A DNA stretch of 59,113 nucleotides from a virus. The stretch spans positions 1 through 59,113 of IMG/VR virus record IMGVR_UViG_3300031578_000036; one strand, given 5' to 3'. Under the pieces are notes generated by a model. It was not told the origin of the DNA. It was given only the letters and a program-made list of their open reading frames with translations, and did not search any database. Positions 22,572 through 30,054 of the stretch are shown here, one piece after another. Each line of letters opens with the position of its first letter. Position 1 is the stretch's first letter. The position numbers and the translations under genes are program-made.

Positions 22572-23049
22572 ACGAGGCGGACCTTACGGTGAGGTGCCCC
22601 AAAGTACCTACCCTGTTGGGTGTTAGGCCCGCGGCGATCTGTGCTGCGCGAATGGAACCAAAGTAGCGCACGTATAACGTATGAGAGGGCACTTCTGGAG
22701 CCGCAGTGATTTCCGAACAGCTCGGCGTGTGCCCAAGCTGTTCCGCTAGGGTGCGGAGTGCGTGGATAGAGGTTTCTGGCCCAATCCATGTCTTGGCGCG
22801 GCCCGCACGGTGGGCATTAGAACACGGTCGGGAACAGTACTTCCGTCGACGTGCCCCGAACGGGGTAACCATGAACCCCCTACCGCACCCAACGCAGCGG
22901 ACGGGCACCCTCATGTTCCTAACTTTGTCGCAACCGGCGCGACGAACGATTTGAGCAACCCGCTGCCGGGTTATACCATATTTCGCGCCGATGGCGGCGA
23001 ACGTCATGCCGCCCTCATAGGCCGCAACCATTTCTTCGTCGCGCATCAT
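22564..23049 (-). CDS. HTH, zinc-finger and HNH-associated-repeat protein
   Basis: A 161-residue DNA-binding protein. Residues 2-34 form a helix-turn-helix (FAAIGAKYGITRQRVAQIV). Then CVGCGRGF and KYCSRPC supply four Cys for zinc. The rest (LRTLAEQLGHTPSCSEI and YFGSIRAAQIAAGLTPN) matches the homing-endonuclease-associated HNH repeat. No catalytic HNH core is visible, so it may be a decayed homing nuclease or a regulator. The ATG at 23049 overlaps the NeuB stop. Confidence 0.7.
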   Translation of the reverse strand: MMRDEEMVAAYEGGMTFAAIGAKYGITRQRVAQIVRRAGCDKVRNMRVPVRCVGCGRGFMVTPFGARRRKYCSRPCSNAHRAGRAKTWIGPETSIHALRTLAEQLGHTPSCSEITAAPEVPSHTLYVRYFGSIRAAQIAAGLTPNRVGTLGHLTVRSASYE

Positions 23050-23948
23050 GCTGTCCTTAGCCGGGCAATCGCCGGCAGTTCGGAGTCCCAGATGCGTTTC
23101 ACGCCGTCGCCCAATGCGCCACCGTCCATCGCCCTGATATGCTCCACCAGTCGCTTGAACGCCCACGGCTCCAGGCTGGCCGCATGGTCGCTGCCCTTCG
23201 CGTTGCGGTCCAGCGTGATATGGCGCTCCACGACCTCGGCACCAAGTGCCACGGCCCATTCGGTGGGGCTGCGTCCGTATTCATGTCCACTGTAGCCCAC
23301 CCGCCAGCCCTCGTCCCCGAACGTCTCGTGCATCCATGCAGCCAGCCTGGGCACGCACATCAGGTTGAGTTCCGTGGTCGGGGCCGGGTAGGCCATGTGA
23401 CAGTGCAGTACCCAGAGCTCCGGGCATTCGAGGTGTAGCGGTGTGGACGCGGTGAGTCGGGCATAGGCCACCACCACCGCCGTGCGCGTCTGTTCCTCGG
23501 CTATGCCACCCGTGCTCAGGACTAGCGCCTGGGCTCCGCGGCGTGCGGCCTGATTGGCGGCAGCGACCACGAGCTCCAGGTCGGTGACCCGGGCCGAGGG
23601 GATCTTGATCCATGGGCAGGCCAGTGCGTTCTCCCGTTCCAGGCTCGGCACGTCGAACACGCTCACGCCCATGGCCACACCCGCCATCCGGGCCTCACGC
23701 TGGAGTTCGGCCAACTGCTCGGCGCTGAACTCCATGCGCTTGCGGTATGCCAACTTGGACATACGCTCGCCCCATGGTGTGTCGCGCAGTTCGTTCCATT
23801 CGGCTTCGGGTACGGCAAGCTCGGGCGTGCGTAGCTGGAACTTCACCGCGTCAACACCCGCCTCTGCGGCAGCATGGATCAGACGGACGGCCTTGCTGAA
23901 CTCGCCATCCCAATTGATCCCGACTTCCGCGCAGATGTACGTGCTCAT
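23046..23948 (-). CDS. neuB: NeuB-type nonulosonic acid synthase (no SAF domain)
   Basis: Condenses a hexosamine (ManNAc-like) with phosphoenolpyruvate to a sialic, legionaminic or pseudaminic acid. A 300-residue protein: ICAEVGINWDG (residues 5-15), AGVDAVKFQ, KIPSARVTDLELV, STGG, LHC-MAYPAPTTELNL, GYSGHEYG and VERHITLDRNAKGSDH. These are the TIM-barrel motifs of NeuB. The usual C-terminal SAF (antifreeze-like) domain is missing: normal proteins are near 340-360 residues, here the barrel is followed by only about 40. Substrate cannot be told from sequence. Overlaps the tiny membrane gene upstream. Confidence 0.85.
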   Translation of the reverse strand: MSTYICAEVGINWDGEFSKAVRLIHAAAEAGVDAVKFQLRTPELAVPEAEWNELRDTPWGERMSKLAYRKRMEFSAEQLAELQREARMAGVAMGVSVFDVPSLERENALACPWIKIPSARVTDLELVVAAANQAARRGAQALVLSTGGIAEEQTRTAVVVAYARLTASTPLHLECPELWVLHCHMAYPAPTTELNLMCVPRLAAWMHETFGDEGWRVGYSGHEYGRSPTEWAVALGAEVVERHITLDRNAKGSDHAASLEPWAFKRLVEHIRAMDGGALGDGVKRIWDSELPAIARLRTA

Positions 23949-24034
23949 GCCAGCATCCACGCCCCCAGCGAGTAGAGCACCCAGCCGCAGAACATGCCGA
24001 GGAGCACGGCCGCAATCGCCCGGCGCCAGCTCAT
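23945..24034 (-). CDS. Tiny single-pass membrane protein (29 residues)
   Basis: Reads MSWRRAIAAVLLGMFCGWVL and continues to a C-terminal WMLA: basic N-terminus and one hydrophobic helix. Both ends overlap neighbours by four bases (ATGA with the 61-residue gene and with NeuB), which favours translation despite the size. Function unknown. Confidence 0.5.
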   Translation of the reverse strand: MSWRRAIAAVLLGMFCGWVLYSLGAWMLA

Positions 24035-24216
24035 GGCTGCTCCGTCTGGTCCTGGCTACGGACCATCGCCGCGCGGTCGCGGTCCTTCCGCCCACGGGTC
24101 GCGCGCTCCTGCTCCGCGTCGTATGCGTCCCACCGGATGGGCGCCTGCTTGCGCGTCTTCCAGCCGTATGGGGTGCGGAGTTCTTCCGTGCCGTTGCGCT
24201 TGCGTGTGCGGCTCAT
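24031..24216 (-). CDS. Hypothetical 61-residue basic protein
   Basis: Strongly charged and basic, beginning MSRTRKRNGTEELRTPYGWK and ending with an acidic/basic mixed tail. No family known. Start overlaps the upstream stop (TGATG) and stop overlaps the tiny membrane gene. Probably a nucleic-acid-binding accessory protein. Confidence 0.55.
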   Translation of the reverse strand: MSRTRKRNGTEELRTPYGWKTRKQAPIRWDAYDAEQERATRGRKDRDRAAMVRSQDQTEQP

Positions 24217-24524
24217 CAGCCCGCCTTCCGTCCGTCCACATCCTGCCAGTCGAACTCACCGAACAGCGTGCCGTCCGGGTCTACCTTGGCCAGAACCTCG
24301 TCGCGCGTCTGATTCATACGCACGGGCCTCGGTGCGCCGCGCAGCGCGGCCATGCACCCACTCACCCGCTTGCGTGGCTCCATGTTGGCGACGGTGTAGT
24401 CAGGGTTGTCCTCAACCAGATCCTCCACCGCCAACACCTCACCGATGCGGATGCTGACCTTCGCCGTCACCGCGGGCCGCTCCTGCCCGAGAATCAACAC
24501 GCCGTCCCCGTTGCCTTCAGCCAT
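24216..24524 (-). CDS. Hypothetical 102-residue protein
   Basis: No known family. The ATG at 24524 shares its A with the stop of the pyruvyl transferase (TGATG) after AGGGGGGACC. It has an N-terminal beta-type part (VLILGQERPAVTAKVSIRIG) and a C-terminal acidic part. It belongs to the sugar block by position only. Confidence 0.65.
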   Translation of the reverse strand: MAEGNGDGVLILGQERPAVTAKVSIRIGEVLAVEDLVEDNPDYTVANMEPRKRVSGCMAALRGAPRPVRMNQTRDEVLAKVDPDGTLFGEFDWQDVDGRKAG

Positions 24525-25585
24525 CAGGTCCCCCCTGTTAGGCCCGCCAGCGTTTCTGCCAGCAGGGCGTTGCATTGTCTCGCCCACGTCACGTTGTCCG
24601 TGTCCACGGGCTGCGCCTCACGGATCAGCCGCGTTACCGTGTCCTGCTCATCGCCCTCGTGGAGCATTGGCACGCCGATCTGCCGGGCGAGATAGCCGAC
24701 CTCGGCGAGTTGCCCGAGTCCCACGACAGGCGCACCCATGCTGGCGGGGATCAGCATTCCGTGCTTGCGCATGGATACGACCACGCGCACGTCCCCGTAT
24801 GCGGCACTCGCCCACTCCCGCACGCACTCGCATGTGGGCGGGTACAGGTCGGGCCGGGTGTCGTCCAACTTGTCGTGCAGCACACCCCATGAGCCGAGCA
24901 ACGTCCGCGCTCGCTCGTCCAGCTTCTCGATATGCGGCACGATGCGAACCCGTAGGCCCAACGCAGAGGCGGCCCACGCGACATGGTAGAGCGCCAGCGC
25001 CTCACCGTAGCGGCCACCCGCCCAGCGCCAGTCCGCCTTATCGCTTGCCCAGCACAGGGCCAGCACGTCCGAGCCGCCACGCCATGGCTCCCACGGCGCA
25101 CCCAACGCAGGATCGGCCACGACCTGCACACGATCAGTCGCAATGCCGAGCGCGCCCAGATGGTCGCATGTCTCCGGGTTCCGCACCGTGAATGCGGCGG
25201 CGTGTTCCGTCAGCCAGCACAGGGTGGGCGCAAACATGGGGTGCGTGCCGGTCAGGTCTTTCAGGGTGGGAAACGCAGTCCAGCCGATGCCCCAGACGAC
25301 TACCGGGATGCGCAGCGCCTCGAGGAATGCGGGCGTCACCTGCCATTGCCAGCCGCTCACGCTGTTGAGTTCCGGCTTGTCCCAGAGCAGGCCACCACCA
25401 CCCACTAGTACGGCGTCCAGTTTCGCGTTGGCCCATTCGGCCTGCTCACGGGTGGTCCATTGCGTGCTCTGGCAGTCGGACGACGTAATGCCCCAATCGG
25501 CTCCGGTGGCCTCGCGCACAGCCCACTGGATGGCCCGGTCGCCGTAGTTCCTGCCCCACGCGCCGATGTGCAGAAGCCGCTTCAC
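24524..25585 (-). CDS. Polysaccharide pyruvyl transferase-like enzyme
   Basis: A 353-residue protein resembling WcaK/CsaB-type transferases that add ketal-pyruvate to sugars from phosphoenolpyruvate. Motifs: LLHIGAWGRNYGDRAIQ near the N-terminus, VLVGGGGLLWD about residue 63, VVVWGIGWTAFP, and a C-terminal MRKHGMLIPASMGAPVVGL (GT-B-like nucleotide or acceptor site). The GTG at 25585 overlaps the previous stop (GTGA). Phosphoenolpyruvate is shared with NeuB. Acceptor unknown. Confidence 0.82.
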   Translation of the reverse strand: MKRLLHIGAWGRNYGDRAIQWAVREATGADWGITSSDCQSTQWTTREQAEWANAKLDAVLVGGGGLLWDKPELNSVSGWQWQVTPAFLEALRIPVVVWGIGWTAFPTLKDLTGTHPMFAPTLCWLTEHAAAFTVRNPETCDHLGALGIATDRVQVVADPALGAPWEPWRGGSDVLALCWASDKADWRWAGGRYGEALALYHVAWAASALGLRVRIVPHIEKLDERARTLLGSWGVLHDKLDDTRPDLYPPTCECVREWASAAYGDVRVVVSMRKHGMLIPASMGAPVVGLGQLAEVGYLARQIGVPMLHEGDEQDTVTRLIREAQPVDTDNVTWARQCNALLAETLAGLTGGT

Positions 25586-25860
25586 GCTGGGTCCCGTGGC
25601 AATATGCCCGAATGGGTAAGCCATGAGACAACCACATCGCGGTCGAATCCCGCTGTCTCGCACCAGGCGACGGAACGCCGGGGCTCACACCAGAAGCGGA
25701 GCTCGCCCGCGTGGTGCGCGTCCCACGCCACACCCGCCTGCTTGCCAGCCGGTCGTGGCACCCGCAACACCTTCACCGAATCCGCCAACAGGGATTGGGC
25801 CAGCCTGCGGTACCCCCTGAAATCGTGGCCACTCGGTGTGCGTTTCCGGCTGTCGGGCAC
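25582..25860 (-). CDS. Hypothetical 92-residue protein
   Basis: GTG start at 25860 preceded by GGAGATGCG. The sequence is rich in Arg, Trp and Cys and resembles no family known to me. It is coupled to the pyruvyl transferase by GTGA. Between it and the next gene upstream (25941) are 80 untranslated bases, so transcription may begin here. Confidence 0.6.
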   Translation of the reverse strand: MPDSRKRTPSGHDFRGYRRLAQSLLADSVKVLRVPRPAGKQAGVAWDAHHAGELRFWCEPRRSVAWCETAGFDRDVVVSWLTHSGILPRDPA

Positions 25861-25940
25861 CGCATCTCCGTGTCTAGGTCAAGGGTGCGCTGCCCCAAAG
25901 ATATAGCGTTTCGGGCAAATTGCAAACCCCACCCGCCGCG

Positions 25941-26870
25941 CTATGCGCTGATCTTCTCCAGGCCAGAGATACGGGTGTGCTTGGTGGGTGGCTCCCTGTA
26001 GGCGGGTGCCGCGGTCTTCAGGGCCTCCGCGTTGAGCCGTGCTATCTCGGCTTCCTCGAGCCGACGGGCCTGCTCCCTCGATTCGTTGGCCGTGGTGCCC
26101 TCGGTGCGGCGCTGGTCCTCCTGCCGGTCGGATGCGATGGCGTCGTCTATGGCGCGCTCGAGGATGGAGGCGAAGTACGGCCGGTAGAATCGCTCCGGCT
26201 TGGCGGCGGTCCAAGACAGGATCGCCGTGGCGAGGATTGGTGGCTGTCGGTCGGTCGCCATGCCCTTCCATGCGCCCTGCTCGGTTCCGTGTGGACCCCA
26301 GATGCCCCAGATCGAGCGTTGCGCCATCAAGTCCACACTCGTCAGGCAGTCCGCGTGGGTGCCTAGCCAGGGGGCTAGTTCGGCGTGCCGGGAGTTTTCC
26401 ACATTCGGTGGCCGCTGGGGGGCTACGGGGGGGGTAGTTTCAGTAGCAGAAGCAGAAGAAGACTGCAAACAGCAAACTGCAAAGCTAGATTCTGCCACTG
26501 GCAAAACTGTGGCACTGCCAGAATTGTCCTTCTCGTGCTTGGCCTTTGCGCCGGCCTTCCCCGCGTCCGATTTCGCCTTGCAGTAAGCGTCCTGCTTTTG
26601 ACGCTCCAGATCGAGCCTCGGGTGGGTGTACCGTTCACCGCTCCTGCGGAAGCACTTTTCCACACCCACCCAGATGCGTTCCATGTCGGCTTCGGGCACC
26701 CGACAGAGGCGGGCAAGTAGACTCGAGTCGGCGGGGATCGATCCCTCAAGCCAGCAATAGGACAGGAGGTGGACGTAGGCCCCCTCCTGCTCTAGCGTCA
26801 TCAGCGCCACGAGCTCGTCAGCTAGGTAGTCCTTTGGGTAGAACTGGAACGCGGGGCGCTTGTCAGCCAC
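25941..26870 (-). CDS. DUF1376-type replication-associated protein
   Basis: A 309-residue protein. Residues 1-80 are the DUF1376/YdaU domain (PAFQFYPKDYLADELVALM, GAYVHLLSYCW, IPADSSLLARL), associated with phage replication initiation and DnaD/DnaC-type neighbours. After a linker with Gln/Ser/Pro, the C-terminal half (WKGMATDRQPPILATAILSW and FASILERAI) is helical. GTG start overlaps the preceding gene. The only recognisable replication-initiation candidate here. Confidence 0.75.
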   Translation of the reverse strand: MADKRPAFQFYPKDYLADELVALMTLEQEGAYVHLLSYCWLEGSIPADSSLLARLCRVPEADMERIWVGVEKCFRRSGERYTHPRLDLERQKQDAYCKAKSDAGKAGAKAKHEKDNSGSATVLPVAESSFAVCCLQSSSASATETTPPVAPQRPPNVENSRHAELAPWLGTHADCLTSVDLMAQRSIWGIWGPHGTEQGAWKGMATDRQPPILATAILSWTAAKPERFYRPYFASILERAIDDAIASDRQEDQRRTEGTTANESREQARRLEEAEIARLNAEALKTAAPAYREPPTKHTRISGLEKISA

Positions 26871-27114
26871 GTATCTTCTCGGTCGGGGTGTCTATCCCCA
26901 TGCGGGCCCGCAGGGCGTCAAGGGCGTGATGGACGATTGCCGCCAGTTCGCCGTCGCGTGCGATGGGGTACTTGGCCCTCACCGCCTCGATCTCTGAGCG
27001 GATCTGGTCGGCGGTGTAGAGAGGAATCCACTCTGTTTCGCCAGGTTCCTTCCAATCCGAAAACCCGTGGTCTACGTGGTAGAACCCCACCGGCTGCATC
27101 TTGTCAGCGGCCAT
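26863..27114 (-). CDS. Hypothetical 83-residue protein
   Basis: No family recognised. Contains GFYHVDHGFSDWKEPGE and IPLYTADQIRSEIEAVR, a pattern often seen in short phage-encoded proteins that resemble DUF-type helper domains. Start overlaps the end of the 58-residue gene, stop overlaps the DUF1376 gene. Confidence 0.65.
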   Translation of the reverse strand: MAADKMQPVGFYHVDHGFSDWKEPGETEWIPLYTADQIRSEIEAVRAKYPIARDGELAAIVHHALDALRARMGIDTPTEKIRG

Positions 27115-27280
27115 CGTGGCCCTCTTCACATTGCTGCCTGTAGAAATCGCGCTCCTCTTGTTCTTCCTGACGGCGACGTTCTTCGTGCTCGCGTTCGCGG
27201 CGCTCGTATCCTTCCGGGTCGCGGTCATAGGCAGCCATCTCCTCATTCATGCGGCGAATGAACTCCACTGGCATGACCAT
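27104..27280 (-). CDS. Small highly charged coiled-coil protein (58 residues)
   Basis: A helix of alternating Glu and Arg (ERREREHEERRRQEEQEERD) follows a short N-terminal MVMPVEFIRRMNEE. GAGGTGG precedes the ATG at 27280. Ends in QQCEEGHDGR. Function unknown; may bind DNA or a protein partner. Confidence 0.6.
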   Translation of the reverse strand: MVMPVEFIRRMNEEMAAYDRDPEGYERREREHEERRRQEEQEERDFYRQQCEEGHDGR

Positions 27281-27299
27281 CCCCGTAGGCCACCTCGGT

Positions 27300-27695
27300 C
27301 TACCCACGGTCGTCCTCCTTGGGCTCGGTGCCCTGGTCATAGATCCACTGCCGGGCGATCTCACAGAGGGCGATGAACACTGCGTCCTTGTCGCGTTCCA
27401 GTTGTCCCAGGTCCGCGTAGGGCACGAGGTCAGGATGGATCTTGCGCTCGCTGTCGTAGGCTTCGCCGTGGGCCCATCCCATCGCCAGATAGGCTTGCAT
27501 CCATGACCCATGAAGCTCCTCCGGCGACATGGATCTATGGGAGCCACACTGACGTTCGATCACCTTGCAGAACTGCGCCCGAAAGGCGTCTTCGCGGTGG
27601 TCCCACCACGCAGGGATGATCGGTGCGCCAGCAGCGGTAGCGGCAATGCGAGCCGCCTCGTACACGAAGTAGGCTCTACGCTCCGTCAGGCTCAT
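27300..27695 (-). CDS. RyR-domain protein
   Basis: A 131-residue protein. Residues 55-110 match the RyR domain (SPEELHGSWMQAYLAMGWAH, GEAYDSERKIHPDLVPYADL, KDAVF). In phages this domain is frequent but its function is not known; in ryanodine receptors it is a structural repeat. N-terminal ARIAATAAGAPIIPAWWDHR is a common extension. ATGA overlap with the previous gene. Confidence 0.85.
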   Translation of the reverse strand: MSLTERRAYFVYEAARIAATAAGAPIIPAWWDHREDAFRAQFCKVIERQCGSHRSMSPEELHGSWMQAYLAMGWAHGEAYDSERKIHPDLVPYADLGQLERDKDAVFIALCEIARQWIYDQGTEPKEDDRG

Positions 27696-27898
27696 GTCGC
27701 CTCCTCCCCGAGGGCCACGCAGCGGTCCCACTCCGCCATCAATTCACGAGTCGTAACCGCACGTCCGCATATCTCACTCGCTGGGTAGCGCCACCCAACG
27801 AGACGGCAGAGCCTTCCTACCGCGATCTCGAATTGGCATTCATCATCCATCAACTCCCTGATAGCCGTTCTGATTTCTTCGCGCTCGGTGTTCTTCAC
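27692..27898 (-). CDS. Hypothetical 68-residue helical protein
   Basis: GTG at 27898 overlaps the upstream stop. All-helical charged peptide beginning VKNTEREEIRTAIREL with a Cys-x-Phe-Glu (CQFEIAVGRLCRL) segment. Family unknown. Likely co-translated with the RyR gene. Confidence 0.6.
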   Translation of the reverse strand: MKNTEREEIRTAIRELMDDECQFEIAVGRLCRLVGWRYPASEICGRAVTTRELMAEWDRCVALGEEAT

Positions 27899-28269
27899 GG
27901 CTTCCCCTCCCTGGGGGCCACGGGTGAGGCGGGGGCGTGCCCGTCGTAGTCGATGATCGGCGCGAACAACCCGCTCGAAGCCTCCGTGGACAGCTTCGCA
28001 CTCAGGACGGAGATCGTGTCGATTACGTCGCGTGTGTCGAGGTTCACCATCACATCGACCGGCCCGTTTTCGTGGCTGGAGTAGATGCATAGGCGATGCG
28101 TGTCGGACGGGACCGGCGCGGTGTTCGTATGGCCGCAGCACATGAACGAGGCGTGGCCCTCGGACGAGAGCCGGGCCATGCCCGCGCAGTCGTTGCGCCC
28201 CCTCGGGCAACCGCCTGGATGGTGCGTCTCCCCGTCCCATAGGCGCGCGCTGCTTCTGGCGTCATTCAT
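27895..28269 (-). CDS. Hypothetical 124-residue Cys-rich protein
   Basis: GGAGGTGAAGAG precedes the ATG at 28269. Contains HPGGCPRGRNDC, MCCGHTN and several His, so possibly zinc-binding. The C-terminus is a hydrophobic/acidic region. No family recognised. Confidence 0.65.
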   Translation of the reverse strand: MNDARSSARLWDGETHHPGGCPRGRNDCAGMARLSSEGHASFMCCGHTNTAPVPSDTHRLCIYSSHENGPVDVMVNLDTRDVIDTISVLSAKLSTEASSGLFAPIIDYDGHAPASPVAPREGKP

Positions 28270-29849
28270 CTCTTCACCTCCGGGTGGGAGCGGAGCGCAG
28301 CGAGCAAACCAGCACGGATCGCGCGCGGCCACTCGGCGGCCCAGAATTGCACGTCGTGTGGCTTGAGCGGCTGCATGGCGTGGGTGATGGCCTCGGCGTG
28401 GAAGTCGCGCACCATCTGGTCCAGCGCCCCCACGTCCTGCTCGGCGTCGCGTCGGACCAATTTTTCGCACGTTCGGCGGATCGAGTCCTTGTGCTTCGCC
28501 AAGAAACGTTCAGCGAACTCATCCGGCTCCTGCTCAACGGGCTCACGGTAGACGGAGCCCAGCGGCTCGCCGCAGTCGGCGCACCGAACCTGCGTTGCGT
28601 CCTCGGTGCAGCACGCGGCACACAATGGCTCCCCAACCGTGCGGGAGCGGAGAGCGGCAGCGAGCCCGATGGCAGCAGCCCGTCGCGCGTCTACCCTGTC
28701 TCTTACGTCCACGAATTTGTGCCCATGAAACGGCCCGAAGCACTCCTGCTCCAAAAGCACCCGAGCCAGCGCCTCCACGTCCTCGTGGGGCTCGGGACGT
28801 TCTGCGGCCAGGTGTGCGTGGGCGTCGTGGGCACCCATCGCTGCCAGGGCTTGCCACAGGTGGTGCATCACCTCGTCAGCTATCTCATCCGCCCCGATGT
28901 CGTACTCTTGGAGCGATACGAGCGCGCATCGGATATTGGCCTCCACGGTCTCCTCGTTCGGGCGCTCCGGCTCCCCGGGCACTGCCTCGGTCCATCCCCT
29001 CGGACGCCGAAACTCCCACTCGCGCTCCACGTCCTCATGGGGCTCCACGGGAGGCACGGGGCGCGACGTCTCATCTTCCCATGCCAGCGTTCCATCCAGC
29101 TTCCACACGAGGTCAAGGTCGAAGTCCACCGTCGGCTCCTCGCTGGCTTCCGGGGGAGAGGCGGTGAGCGACACAAGCACCTCTCCGGATTCCACCGGAT
29201 GGCCGAAGTGCCTTCCTGCATGCCCCCTCGGCCTGTCACAGATGTAGACCGGATCTCCGAGGCCACCGCCAAGGCCGAATGCGCGGCCACAGTAGTTCGG
29301 CTCCCGCTCCCCACCTTGGCGGGCGAGGGCGAGGATGCGCTCCCGGAAGTGCGACACCGCAGCGAAACTCCTAGGAGGCTCGGACCCAGGCATATCCGCA
29401 CCAGCCAGATAGGCGCGCTCCAACTCGTCCTGTATCCGTTCCACCAGCGCCTCCACGTCCCCAGCATCACGGCGAGCGCGAACGAACTCCGTAGACGACA
29501 GCCCTCCCGTTATGTCTGGGGCCGCACCGTAAAAACTCGCCATCGTGGGAAACTCCGCATCGGGGGGCACGGGAGTGGCATAGAGGGCCATCGCCTCACC
29601 ATCCTCCACGTATGGCATGAAGGGTGAGACCTGCGCCCACTCGCCTCCCTGTAGCGCCGCGAGGTTCTTCGGCGTGATCCACGCCACCGCCACCGGCTCC
29701 CCCACGGGCTCGGCACGGAGCAGAGCAGTGGCCTCGCGGACGGTGGCCCTGTGCTTGTCCAGTTCCTCCCGGGTCACGTATCTGTCCCTCATGCCCATCG
29801 ACGCATCAACGCGCTCCAGTGCCCTCGCGATCCTCTCGCGCTCAGTCAT
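28266..29849 (-). CDS. Large early protein with Ead/Ea22-like segments and zinc motif
   Basis: A 527-residue mosaic protein. It starts MTERERIARALERVDASMGM and holds VAWITPKNLAALQGGEW (frequent in Ead/Ea22-like phage proteins), several VEAL-type helices, a 40-residue acidic segment (EEPTVDFDLDLVWKLDG) shared with the gene at 30945-31448, and CCTEDATQVRCADCGEPL as a zinc ribbon near residue 430. Low similarity between modules suggests recombination-built architecture. Role unknown. Confidence 0.75.
   Translation of the reverse strand: MTERERIARALERVDASMGMRDRYVTREELDKHRATVREATALLRAEPVGEPVAVAWITPKNLAALQGGEWAQVSPFMPYVEDGEAMALYATPVPPDAEFPTMASFYGAAPDITGGLSSTEFVRARRDAGDVEALVERIQDELERAYLAGADMPGSEPPRSFAAVSHFRERILALARQGGEREPNYCGRAFGLGGGLGDPVYICDRPRGHAGRHFGHPVESGEVLVSLTASPPEASEEPTVDFDLDLVWKLDGTLAWEDETSRPVPPVEPHEDVEREWEFRRPRGWTEAVPGEPERPNEETVEANIRCALVSLQEYDIGADEIADEVMHHLWQALAAMGAHDAHAHLAAERPEPHEDVEALARVLLEQECFGPFHGHKFVDVRDRVDARRAAAIGLAAALRSRTVGEPLCAACCTEDATQVRCADCGEPLGSVYREPVEQEPDEFAERFLAKHKDSIRRTCEKLVRRDAEQDVGALDQMVRDFHAEAITHAMQPLKPHDVQFWAAEWPRAIRAGLLAALRSHPEVKR
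29041..29158. repeat. 118-bp direct repeat, copy A
   Basis: Nearly identical to 30964-31081 (offset 1923 bases, several mismatches mainly in 29060-29100). Both copies encode the same acidic segment in two different genes, in the same orientation. A recombination or gene-conversion tract is the simplest reading. Confidence 0.85.
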
Positions 29850-30054
29850 GGTCCGGTACCTCCGCCGTGAACATGGTACGGATGCAGCGCACGTCACCGG
29901 CACGATGCTGCTTGTCCCACTCGCCGGGTTTGCCCATATGCTCCTTCCACGCCCCGATGCTTCCTACTAGCGACGGGCGGGCCGTGAACGGCAGCGACAC
30001 CCATTCGCTGCCGTTACGCATCCACACGACCCAGTTCCACTCAGTCCTTGTCAT
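29842..30054 (-). CDS. Hypothetical 70-residue protein
   Basis: Starts MTRTEWNWVVWMRNGSEWVS, then a basic central part and an acidic tail ending EVPDHD. Overlaps neighbours at both ends (ATGA). No family known. Trp-rich N-terminus may form a small beta-sheet. Confidence 0.6.
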   Translation of the reverse strand: MTRTEWNWVVWMRNGSEWVSLPFTARPSLVGSIGAWKEHMGKPGEWDKQHRAGDVRCIRTMFTAEVPDHD

